From contig CALHAW010000010.1 of assembly GCA_937934135.1 (NCBI GenBank), forward strand, positions 1 to 39,560: DNA of 39,560 bases, in the 5' to 3' direction. Below are positions 16,298-23,609 of the stretch, one piece after another (within the stretch, counting starts at the first letter, position 1; each line of letters begins with the position of its first letter). A model generated the notes under the pieces. The model ran no database searches, had not been told where the DNA came from, and saw nothing but the letters and a program-made list of their open reading frames with translations. Made by a program: the position numbers and the translations under genes. This DNA comes from an uncultured Alphaproteobacteria bacterium. Its GTDB lineage: Bacteria; Pseudomonadota; Alphaproteobacteria; Micavibrionales; Micavibrionaceae.

Positions 16298-16776
16298 GAC
16301 CCATAGCCATTCAAAATGCTTGCAGAACGCGCAGGTGGTATTGAAGCCCTAACCTTGCCTGATGTTGAAGTTTGGGTCTGGTCTTCCAAACCCTCAATTC
16401 CACCAAAATCAATATTTGTCTTACTAAGTGCAACGCGCTTCAACCAAGCCATTGCGTCTTCATAGCGAATGCGGACTTCATCAGTGACCGTATTTCTATC
16501 ACCCGAACGTGGGCGCAGTTGGTAACGGACAATATCAGATGCATAACCCTTCACCACTTCTGGGAAGTCGATTGTCTGCATATTAGAAAAAAGCGGATAT
16601 CTTGAAAGCAAGTCGCCTGCAAAAAGGCTGGTAACAAATTTAATTTGCTTGTCTATTTTCTCTTCATCCAAAGAGCGTCCGCCCTCGGTATTAAAAGAAC
16701 CATGGCCAGCGACCTGAAGAAGTTCATCTTCTCCAAGCCGCTCGACAAGATCATCCATGGTTAGAAGATCATTCAT
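16294..16776 (-). CDS. DUF1320 family protein (Mu gp36-like)
   Basis: Codes for 160 residues. The pattern begins MDDLVERLGEDELLQVAG, followed by DEEKIDKQIKFVTSLFAGDLLSRYPLF and ASDIVRYQLRPRSGDRNTVTDEVRIRYEDAMAWLKRVA. That is the DUF1320 family (Mu gp36, gene J), a helical adaptor of the head-tail connector. The C-terminal 40 residues are variable. Confidence 0.87.
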   Translation of the reverse strand: MNDLLTMDDLVERLGEDELLQVAGHGSFNTEGGRSLDEEKIDKQIKFVTSLFAGDLLSRYPLFSNMQTIDFPEVVKGYASDIVRYQLRPRSGDRNTVTDEVRIRYEDAMAWLKRVALSKTNIDFGGIEGLEDQTQTSTSGKVRASIPPARSASILNGYGS

Positions 16777-16779
16777 GGG

Positions 16780-17082
16780 TTACTCACCCACCTTGATGTT
16801 CTTCAAGGCTTCATCAACCTGCTTGCGTTTTACCCGCTTAGGCAACAAAGCATTGATGTCTTCCATGTTCATTTCGGCAATGTCTTTGCCTTCTGAAATC
16901 AGTTTGGCCAAAGCCTCGCCCAAATCAAAATCACCTTCATCAAGTTCAACAGATGAACCAGGCGCAAGAACACCATCACGCGCCAAAGCTTTTGCTTCAT
17001 CAGCGTCACACTCGAATACTTCGCCAGTCGGGACAATCTTTCCCTTAACTTTCACTGGCATAATTGCTGTAAACTCTTTCAT
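16780..17082 (-). CDS. Mu gp35-like small head protein
   Basis: Codes for 100 residues. The N-terminus (VKVKGKIVPTGEVFECDADEAKALARDGVLAP) resembles a short domain repeatedly found between capsid and DUF1320 genes in Mu-like phages (gp35). The remainder is acidic and helical, ending in KRVKRKQVDEALKNI. The function is unknown. GGAAGGACAAAGC before the ATG gives a clear ribosome site just after the capsid hairpin. Confidence 0.7.
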   Translation of the reverse strand: MKEFTAIMPVKVKGKIVPTGEVFECDADEAKALARDGVLAPGSSVELDEGDFDLGEALAKLISEGKDIAEMNMEDINALLPKRVKRKQVDEALKNIKVGE

Positions 17083-17096
17083 TGCTTTGTCCTTCC

Positions 17097-17124
17097 ATTG
17101 TTAAGCCCAAACGGGCCTAACAAT
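17097..17124 (-). other. Stem-loop downstream of the capsid gene
   Basis: Twelve-base arms (17097..17108 and 17113..17124) with one G-U wobble in the minus-strand RNA and a 4-base loop. No U-tract follows; the next gene's ribosome site comes directly after. Likely an mRNA-stabilising or processing hairpin rather than a strong terminator. Confidence 0.65.
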
Positions 17125-17147
17125 AAGATTTAGAATTGGTCTTATGT

Positions 17148-18098
17148 TTAAGAAACAACAGACTTGAAGAGGAATGCACCTTCAGCGCCAACCATGTGCG
17201 GGCGGCGTTCAGTAGTGGTTGGGTACAACCAAGAACGGCGACTGCGATTATACCAAGGCTGTTCAACTTGCGGGTAACCCGTCAACTCATACGTGTAACC
17301 GAATGATGGCATCTGGAAGTTGCCAGTTGATTGATTTGGCACATAAGCAAGAATTGCATCATTACCCCAAACATCCTGGGCAAGCTGGTCATCACCTGCA
17401 TTAGCAGGAAGATAAACCGCCTTACCAACAACCACCTTTTCAATATCAAAGTAGTTTGCAAGCATTTCAGCAGTGATGCTGTCTGAACTTGTATATTTGA
17501 ATTGTTCTTTGATTTTAGGGTGGCGTTTAAGCGCCTTGAAAGCATTCGCAGACAGAGCAAGCTTGTTTGGATAACGGCCAATCATGCGGCGCACGATTTC
17601 TTTTGCCTCATCAATATCCGTGGCTGGGTCACTTGCATCATCATCCCAACGGTCAGTGCCAGTCAGCGCAACTTTGTTGGTGTCAGCATAAGCCAAAGCT
17701 GACGTTGCCATCTTGGCGCTTTCAACTTCAAGATTAAGGTCCATGATATCCATCACTGAATTAACAGCGTTAGAACCAAGATCAATATTTGGAACGGCCT
17801 GCGCCTCTTCTTGATGTTCAACAGGAACAAGACCTGCAAGACTATCCTGGTCAAGTGCGATTGGGTCGCCATCATAACCAAACTGGATTGTCTGAATGTC
17901 CGCACCAGGCGCACGGCGGGTTTGAACAGCGCGGAAACTTTCCTTGCCAAATCGGATAGTCTTCATTGAACGGCTTGCCACACCAGCGCGTGGAAATAAT
18001 TCATGGGAAATCATTTCTTGATTTCGGTAACCACGAGCATGTGTTGACAAGATAACATCAACAACAGCGGCGGTGTTTGTATTAAGAATTTTTGACAT
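17148..18098 (-). CDS. Major capsid protein (Mu gpT position)
   Basis: Codes for 316 residues. It sits directly after the decoration protein and before gp35/gp36-like genes, as Mu gene T does. Visible features are RGYRNQEMISHELFPRAGVASRSMKTIRFGKESFR near the N-terminus, a central helix NSVMDIMDLNLEVESAKMA, a DLDEAKEIVRRMIGRYPNKLALSANAFKALKRHPKIKEQFKYT-like passage (with IDEAKE here), and a C-terminal YPQVEQPWYNRSRRSWLYP. These fit phage capsids of the HK97 fold. It forms the head shell. Confidence 0.88.
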   Translation of the reverse strand: MSKILNTNTAAVVDVILSTHARGYRNQEMISHELFPRAGVASRSMKTIRFGKESFRAVQTRRAPGADIQTIQFGYDGDPIALDQDSLAGLVPVEHQEEAQAVPNIDLGSNAVNSVMDIMDLNLEVESAKMATSALAYADTNKVALTGTDRWDDDASDPATDIDEAKEIVRRMIGRYPNKLALSANAFKALKRHPKIKEQFKYTSSDSITAEMLANYFDIEKVVVGKAVYLPANAGDDQLAQDVWGNDAILAYVPNQSTGNFQMPSFGYTYELTGYPQVEQPWYNRSRRSWLYPTTTERRPHMVGAEGAFLFKSVVS

Positions 18099-18122
18099 TT
18101 TAAAACTTCCTAGTTGGTCCGC

Positions 18123-18461
18123 TTAACGGATAAGGATTTCGACAAGTTCACCATCTGCCGCTGAAGTCAGCGCCTTGGCAAAAACATTGCTAGGGTCAGC
18201 GGGTGCCTTCTTGACACCACCACCAATGGCGGAAACAAGACTGTCACCAGCGGCCACAACACCAGATGCCGCAACCTGGACTGTGCCAAGCACTTCAACA
18301 GCAATGAGATCACCAGCCTTGTCAGCAGGGTTCATGGACACGCCTTTAACGGGCGCATCATCAGCGTTAATTTCCGCATCATCAAAGCCTACACATTTGT
18401 AAGCACCGACCACGGCAATTGCGGCAACAGAAATTGAAAGAAGAGAACGGGAAAGGTTCAT
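18123..18461 (-). CDS. Capsid decoration protein, DUF2190-like
   Basis: Codes for 112 residues, rich in Ala, Val and Gly. GVSMNPADKAGDLIAVEVLGTVQVAASGVVAAGDSLVSAIGGGVKKA is the pattern of DUF2190 capsid cement proteins, which bind the outside of the capsid shell. The hydrophobic N-terminus (LLSISVAAIAVVGAYKCVG) could be mistaken for a signal peptide, but family and position argue against export. It lies between the protease/scaffold and the major capsid genes. Confidence 0.8.
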   Translation of the reverse strand: MNLSRSLLSISVAAIAVVGAYKCVGFDDAEINADDAPVKGVSMNPADKAGDLIAVEVLGTVQVAASGVVAAGDSLVSAIGGGVKKAPADPSNVFAKALTSAADGELVEILIR

Positions 18462-18473
18462 TAGATTAGCCTC

Positions 18474-18932
18474 CTAGCTAACAGCTTTGACGGCATCAAT
18501 ATAAGTCATGCCTGGGTTAGAACTCATGTGGGTGCGGGCCTTGGCATCAATAGCAAGTTGACTTGTATCAACTGCATTACCATCGGACGCGAATGAAGAG
18601 GTGGAGCCATCATCTGGGTCACCACCAAGGTCAGCTTGTGAAAAATCAACCGCAACAGGTTGTTCTTTCAAAATAGCCATCAAGGCATCTGCAACAGGTG
18701 CGGCGGTGTCGCCTTCAGAAAAAGAGACTTCAGCTTCAGCAGGCAAAGCATTAAGCAATGCAACAACCTTGTCTTTAGAAGCTGGAAGCAGTTTTCCTTC
18801 AGTCACTAGCGTTTCCGCAAATGATGTATGCGTTGCCGTCCGACCTTCAGCGGCAAGCGCCGCAAGTTCAGTTTCACGGGTTGCAACATTTGTTTCCCGT
18901 TGTTCAAGGTTTGCGATTTCTTCAGGGGTCAT
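18474..18932 (-). CDS. Capsid scaffold made from an internal start (Mu gpZ-like)
   Basis: An in-frame ATG at 18932 inside the protease gene begins MTPEEIANLEQRETNVATRE. AAAGGA lies 7-8 bases before it, better than the site of the full gene. The product would be 152 residues, acidic and mostly helical, like known scaffolds. In Mu the scaffold Z is likewise the C-terminal part of the protease gene. This start is predicted from the ribosome site and the parallel. Confidence 0.7.
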   Translation of the reverse strand: MTPEEIANLEQRETNVATRETELAALAAEGRTATHTSFAETLVTEGKLLPASKDKVVALLNALPAEAEVSFSEGDTAAPVADALMAILKEQPVAVDFSQADLGGDPDDGSTSSFASDGNAVDTSQLAIDAKARTHMSSNPGMTYIDAVKAVS

Positions 18933-19595
18933 GCCTGTGTCCTTTGGTTCAGGTTCAACATAAGAGGGGGTTGGATTATCCAGCGGCAATGTGACTTCAG
19001 TGTCATCAAGCCATTCAAGACGATAAGAAGGGATAACGCGGTCAGCGTCTTCAATTCCGAATTTTTCAATAAAGAACTCGCGGACGTTGCGAAGAATGCT
19101 GGCGGTTTCTTCAAAGCCACGTTCACCAAAGGAAGCAACAAAGGTCACCACTTCAGCGTCATCACCAGCAAGTTCAACTGGCGCTAGGCCAGAAACAGCA
19201 GGCGCGGCGGCACCAAGAAAGCCAACATGCTTTGCGTACCAATTACCAGGGGAAGGATTGTTGGACGCATCAGGCTTAAAGAAAGACATTGAAACTTTCT
19301 TGTAACGCCCCTCTTTAACCGCATCCGCAAAAGCGGGTTCTAGTTCATCAATGTCAGCATAAAGACGGTCAGCGTCCGCATCATATTCAAAGCCTTTGAC
19401 CCAACCATAAGCTGGGGCATCGGTTTTTGGATGACCAACAACAACAGGCGCAGGCGCAGTGTCGGGGTCATAATTTGTGACAATGCCCGCCAAGTCCGCA
19501 GCACTGTATGAAACTGAAGGCCCGTTCATTGGCGTAAATTCACCAGTACGGAAAACTTCAATTCGGGCTGATTTTTTTGCTGCTTGTTTAGTCAT
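18474..19595 (-). CDS. Prohead protease with C-terminal scaffold region (Mu gp32-like)
   Basis: Codes for 373 residues from the ATG at 19595; more upstream in-frame starts are possible. The N-terminal half fits the Mu protease I family: FTPMNGPSVSYSAADLAGIVTNYDP, APVVVGHPKTDAPAYGWVKGFEYDADADRLYADID, GRYKKVSMSFF (Ser in VSMSFF a candidate nucleophile), YAKHVGFLGAAAPAVSGL. The C-terminal part is acidic and helical, ending in MSSNPGMTYIDAVKAV. Mu gene I carries its scaffold Z as an internal in-frame product, and the same is visible here. Confidence 0.87.
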   Translation of the reverse strand: MTKQAAKKSARIEVFRTGEFTPMNGPSVSYSAADLAGIVTNYDPDTAPAPVVVGHPKTDAPAYGWVKGFEYDADADRLYADIDELEPAFADAVKEGRYKKVSMSFFKPDASNNPSPGNWYAKHVGFLGAAAPAVSGLAPVELAGDDAEVVTFVASFGERGFEETASILRNVREFFIEKFGIEDADRVIPSYRLEWLDDTEVTLPLDNPTPSYVEPEPKDTGMTPEEIANLEQRETNVATRETELAALAAEGRTATHTSFAETLVTEGKLLPASKDKVVALLNALPAEAEVSFSEGDTAAPVADALMAILKEQPVAVDFSQADLGGDPDDGSTSSFASDGNAVDTSQLAIDAKARTHMSSNPGMTYIDAVKAVS

Positions 19596-19929
19596 GTTAC
19601 ATAACAACCTCATCATTCGAGTAATTTGCAAAACGCAATATTTCGTGTGGGTTGAATATGGCTGAAGGCAAGAACCAAAAAAGGCGGAACTATTTCCGCC
19701 CTGCCTTTTTATTTAATTTTTCTTACTGTTTGGGTTTTTGTGGATTTGGGCGTTTTGCTGATGATTTGCAAATCCTGCGCCAAATTATAGTCCATCAAGC
19801 GTTTTCCCGCGTTTCTAACGGGCTTCTAACGCATCACAACTGAAATTTGTGGGTCGATACACTTGCCAGCTTCCTAAATCTCGCCAGCGATGCCTTAAAA
19901 TCAATCTACGTTTTTTTCGTATTTTTTGA
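19596..19929. other. Central noncoding gap, candidate strong gyrase site region
   Basis: This is the longest gap within the late genes (334 bases), between the gpG-like and protease genes. It contains the terminator at 19683..19700, the centre of the prophage (about 19670), and near 19801..19835 a closely spaced pair of TTCTAACG repeats inside a GCGTTTTCCCGC context. No credible gene is present. In Mu the strong gyrase site lies at the centre of the genome in the G-I interval, the same place. The sequence itself does not prove gyrase binding. Confidence 0.5.
19683..19700 (-). terminator. Repeated stem-loop terminator, copy 3
   Basis: GGCGGAA / TTCCGCC stem with loop ATAG on the minus strand (one base different from the other three copies), followed by six T residues. 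It closes the terminase-portal-gpG transcript; the protease/capsid block then needs read-through or its own promoter. Confidence 0.85.
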
Positions 19930-20391
19930 CTAATTTGCAAAAAAATCTTCAGCAATTGCGATTATTTCACTTTCATCATCTGATGAAAGTCCAAGGATAG
20001 GACGGGATGGAATTTCGACATTGCCACCGCGCCCAGCTTCGCCACCATAATGATGGATTGCGGCATAGATCACGGGTGACCCAATTTTGGCGTGGTCTGA
20101 ATTAGCTTCATAGTTAAATGAACCTGCAAGCCTTCCACTTTCCCGCAAGATCGTGATTGGTGAATTTCCATTCCTGCGAAGCCTTGAACGGATAGTTGCT
20201 GGCGCGTGTCTCTCCCACGGACTTCCATCTGGGGCCGTTTCTGTGTCAAAGCGGTCTTGGGTGGAGTTAAGCAGATGTTCACCAACAGAAGCATGGAAAG
20301 GCTGTAGGTCTTCTGCCTTTTTTAAAAGCTCGTTTAATTCTTTGATGGCGGCTTCATTTTCAAGCCTGACAGTGTAGCTTAAACCAGTCAT
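19930..20391 (-). CDS. Phage virion morphogenesis protein (Mu gpG-like)
   Basis: Codes for 153 residues. The sequence NSTQDRFDTETAPDGSPWERHAPATIRSR, then ILRESGRLAGSFNYEANSDHAKIGSPVIYAAIHHYGGEAGRGG and IPSRPILGLSSDDE is characteristic of the gpG / P2 gpS-type virion morphogenesis family. It acts in head-tail joining. It is the last gene before the central gap. Confidence 0.92.
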   Translation of the reverse strand: MTGLSYTVRLENEAAIKELNELLKKAEDLQPFHASVGEHLLNSTQDRFDTETAPDGSPWERHAPATIRSRLRRNGNSPITILRESGRLAGSFNYEANSDHAKIGSPVIYAAIHHYGGEAGRGGNVEIPSRPILGLSSDDESEIIAIAEDFFAN

Positions 20392-20481
20392 TGATTTTTT
20401 ACCTTTCCAGGCTTATATTAAGGGCGTTGCATGAAAGGGCGGTTGATGCCCCTGAAATAGTGCAACCAAGAGGCTGAAGGA

Positions 20482-20715
20482 TTACCCCCTGTCAGCCTTT
20501 TTCTTTTTCACTGATACATCAGCAATTCTTTGCATTCTAAATTTGCAATTACTAAGCGGCCTATATGCCTTAGTTCCCTTTGGAAAAAGAAATCCTGTTT
20601 CGGCGCAAAAAAACGACTTTCGAGTTTTGCATTTACTCCAAAGACCATTGAAGACCCCTGAAGAATTAGAAACCACCATCAATCCATCATTAGGAAATTT
20701 AACACTACGTATCAT
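20482..20715 (-). CDS. Small cysteine-containing protein following the MuF-nuclease fusion
   Basis: Codes for 77 residues, basic at the C-terminus (KKKKADRG). Residues 28-60 show WSKCKTRKSFFCAETGFLFPKGTKAYRP, with a C-x7-C pair and a third cysteine at about 57. This is reminiscent of small metal-binding phage proteins but not a clear zinc knuckle. Its start overlaps the stop of the large fusion gene (ATGA), so it is made with it. It could be a partner or inhibitor of the C-terminal nuclease-like domain; no sequence evidence shows this. AT-richer than neighbours. Confidence 0.65.
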   Translation of the reverse strand: MIRSVKFPNDGLMVVSNSSGVFNGLWSKCKTRKSFFCAETGFLFPKGTKAYRPLSNCKFRMQRIADVSVKKKKADRG

Positions 20716-23609
20716 TTAATCGGCCTTTTATAGACCAGCTTGCCACCGCGTCTTTTATTAATCTGGTTCACATCCGTTTTCACACTGTCTTTTTTCAAAG
20801 GTTGAAAAGCAGTCTTACCAGTCCATACATCCTGGAACAATTCAAAGATCGCCAGCAAACCAGTTTTTGGGTCAGCTTTAATATAACGGCGGTCAATCAC
20901 CTTTTCAGTTCCACCACCCTGGGCGCTCGGAATTGCGCGGTCAACCACACCAATCCAGATTTCATCAGGGTCACGGATAGCTTCAGCAAGTTGGGCGGCA
21001 TGTACTTCACGGCCACGCTTTAATGATTTCAGATTGCCACGGCCATCACGGAATAATTCATCTGACACCAGAACGTTTCCACCTGCCTTGTCTTTGAACA
21101 AAACTGACTGGCCAAGCTTGGCACCAAAGACATTCAAAAACTTGCCAACATAAAATTCCGCGTCTTTACCCGTTGCAAGCTTTTTTTGCTTGAAGGCTTT
21201 GCCGTTAGCAACCAGGTCCGCAATAGGAACAACATCATCAATCTGGAATGCAAGGTTTGCTTTTTGCCCTTCAATGGCAGATGGAACCAAGCCACGTTGC
21301 CAGAAGTCTCCTGGTGCATAATCCCAACCGAAATCTATGCCTTGCGGTTTTTCAATCATCTTGCCTGTTGTCTTATCCAAATAAGGCTCTTGCAGGGTTG
21401 CTGGTGATGTGTCTGGCCCTGACTTGCCCAGGCGTTTAAGATCGCGCAGGGAAAGCGTTCTAACGCCACACGAACACATCCAGCCATTAGGCGGGAAATG
21501 AATTTGCCACCAAGGGTCATCATGTTTCAAAACAATACCGTCCCAGTCACGGTGTTGACGGCGTGGGATTTTAGGCAAACGGGTCGCGCCATGTTTATAT
21601 TGCCAATAAGGTCTGGCCTTGATGACGGCTGGGTCACGCATTTGTTGCAACCGTCCTGCCATGTAAGATGTGCGGATGTTGGTTTCAAAAATAACCTTAC
21701 TACGCCAGCCGCGTTCGCCTTTATATGACCAGCCGTGGCGGGCAACAATATCATCAAAATCTTTGCGGAAAGTTTCAAGCGTGGTGCCATCATTTATGGC
21801 TTTGCCAATTACTGTTTGAAAGTCTTTGACCAGCTCACGGTTTTTTGCGCCCGCAACAACAAAAGCACGGTCATGGTCACCACGGAAAACATCAGTCCAT
21901 TCTTTGGAAGGGCGTGGTTCCTTCTGATTGAAAAATTCAACCTGTTCCTTGAATGGCTGGTTGAAGACATCAACATCAGCGAAGTCTTCACCACCTTCAT
22001 CCATTTCTTCAACAACCGCATCACGGCCCGTTAGTGCTGAAGCTTGGAAGGCTTGTTCAAACATATTAGCAAGTTCAGTTTCATCCCAACTAGCAAATGC
22101 TTCAAGAACCAAAACACGGGCTTGTTCTAAATCACCGGCTTTTTCTATGCTGGCACGAATATCATCAATTGCCCTGGTAATAATTGGGCTGGTAATGTCA
22201 TCAAGCTGACTGGCAAGGATTTCAATTGGTTCTTCTGGTTCTGCAAATTCGGGCGTGATGATATTGCTCTTTACATCATAACGCGGGTCTTTTTTTTTAG
22301 GGTTGGATGGTTCTGCTTGTTGTTGTGCAAACTGGTTTCTATTTGCCACCAATGCGGTCAACACATCTTCATCAAGATCACGCGGGCTAAATGCCTGAAT
22401 ATAATTTCTGGCATCATCATCATTTTCAAACTTTGAAGATATCGCAACAATAGCGGTGATTGCCTCGTTTTCATCTGTTGAAGCTTTGGCTTTCTTTTCG
22501 CGAACTTCAGCTTGTTCTTTTTCGTTAGACGGGCGAACACGCCAAACCTTTGGAACCTTCGCACCAGGAAAGTTATATTCAGTCATCCACTTGAAAAGTG
22601 TTTCACTTTGCGTGTCAGATAATAGATCGCCATCCGCATCAACCAACAATTGCAAGATGTCTGCATGGGTTTGTGATGCCGCCTTTGAACCAACATCACC
22701 AATGTCAGTGGTCAGCGTTTCACCAAGCGTGGCGATTGAAATTTGCTTATCCCAATATGAACACCAATCTTCATAACCTGCATTGCCTGCGCGTGTAGCT
22801 TCAAGCAATTCAACTTCAGTCCCCATTGGAACGGTTACGGCTGAATTTTGGATTACGCTGGCAAGAATTTCAAGCAACATATTTTGTTGACCATCATCAA
22901 GGCCGAATGGTGTCTTGCCAATGACGGTTGGTCCTGCAAACTTTTCAAGGAAGGTCATCCAAAAAGCAACGCCTTCGCGCTTGAATAACACGGGCCAGAA
23001 TAAGCGAGTACCAAGACCAAGGCCATATGGGTTGTTACCTTTAACGCCATGGCGGTGAGTGATGAACTTGCGTTCTGGTAATTGCAAACCATCATTCATA
23101 TTACCAAGAGTTAGAAGCCTAAGCTTCCATTCCAAATCAAAAACAAAGCGGCGCTGGTCATGGCTGACGATTTTATCAGGAACAATATAATTCCCGTCAC
23201 GCTTCCAAACTATTTCACTAACTGAAAAGCCCTTTAAGGTTGCGTCCAGCATATCTTCACAAATGCGGTCATATGGCAAAGTCTTCAGTTGCGCTTCAAT
23301 GAATTCAGCCGCATCCAAATCAATCTGGTCTTCACCACCTGGTTCAACAGTCCATTCACGGGCAATCAAAACCTTCTTACGTTTTTGAAGAACAGCCCAG
23401 GCGTGGGTGTCACGCTCTATTTCATCATAGATTTTTAAACCCTTGCCACCGCCGCGCTGGATTAGCGTGTCATCAGTGGGTTGCATGGTGTTGGAATAAA
23501 ACGGGATGGTGATGTCAGATCGCGCATCCGCAATAACAACGTTTGAACCTTTAGGAAGGTTTTTGCGGGCCGCTTTCAAATCTTTGTTTTTACTCTTAGG
23601 GGTTTTCAT
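20712..23609 (-). CDS. Portal (DUF935)-MuF-PBECR nuclease fusion protein
   Basis: Codes for 965 residues, carrying what Mu splits into gp29 and gp30. Residues 1-430 form a DUF935 portal (VLQKRKKVLIAREWTVEPGG, KGFSVSEIVWK, NPYGLGLGTRLFWPVLFKREG, KFAGPTVIGK). Residues about 555-735 form the MuF head morphogenesis domain (FETNIRTSYMAGR, then HFPPNGWMCSCGVR at 704-717). Residues about 805-950 resemble a PBECR domain, a barnase/EndoU/RelE-like nuclease fold often attached to MuF. The portal is the dodecameric DNA channel; MuF proteins are injected in some phages. The reading frame is continuous with no stop or weak joint. Confidence 0.88.
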   Translation of the reverse strand: MKTPKSKNKDLKAARKNLPKGSNVVIADARSDITIPFYSNTMQPTDDTLIQRGGGKGLKIYDEIERDTHAWAVLQKRKKVLIAREWTVEPGGEDQIDLDAAEFIEAQLKTLPYDRICEDMLDATLKGFSVSEIVWKRDGNYIVPDKIVSHDQRRFVFDLEWKLRLLTLGNMNDGLQLPERKFITHRHGVKGNNPYGLGLGTRLFWPVLFKREGVAFWMTFLEKFAGPTVIGKTPFGLDDGQQNMLLEILASVIQNSAVTVPMGTEVELLEATRAGNAGYEDWCSYWDKQISIATLGETLTTDIGDVGSKAASQTHADILQLLVDADGDLLSDTQSETLFKWMTEYNFPGAKVPKVWRVRPSNEKEQAEVREKKAKASTDENEAITAIVAISSKFENDDDARNYIQAFSPRDLDEDVLTALVANRNQFAQQQAEPSNPKKKDPRYDVKSNIITPEFAEPEEPIEILASQLDDITSPIITRAIDDIRASIEKAGDLEQARVLVLEAFASWDETELANMFEQAFQASALTGRDAVVEEMDEGGEDFADVDVFNQPFKEQVEFFNQKEPRPSKEWTDVFRGDHDRAFVVAGAKNRELVKDFQTVIGKAINDGTTLETFRKDFDDIVARHGWSYKGERGWRSKVIFETNIRTSYMAGRLQQMRDPAVIKARPYWQYKHGATRLPKIPRRQHRDWDGIVLKHDDPWWQIHFPPNGWMCSCGVRTLSLRDLKRLGKSGPDTSPATLQEPYLDKTTGKMIEKPQGIDFGWDYAPGDFWQRGLVPSAIEGQKANLAFQIDDVVPIADLVANGKAFKQKKLATGKDAEFYVGKFLNVFGAKLGQSVLFKDKAGGNVLVSDELFRDGRGNLKSLKRGREVHAAQLAEAIRDPDEIWIGVVDRAIPSAQGGGTEKVIDRRYIKADPKTGLLAIFELFQDVWTGKTAFQPLKKDSVKTDVNQINKRRGGKLVYKRPIK

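Noticed and set aside
18123-18461. Exported protein because of the hydrophobic N-terminus
   Set aside because: Position between protease and capsid and the DUF2190-like body identify a decoration protein.
19652-19843. Plus-strand 63-codon frame in the central gap
   Set aside because: It runs through the terminator hairpin, has no ribosome site and opposes all neighbouring genes; no homology pattern is evident.
20469-20497. Inverted repeat AGGCTGA...TCAGCCT after the 77-aa gene as a terminator
   Set aside because: Only 7 bp with a long loop and no T-run in the direction of transcription.
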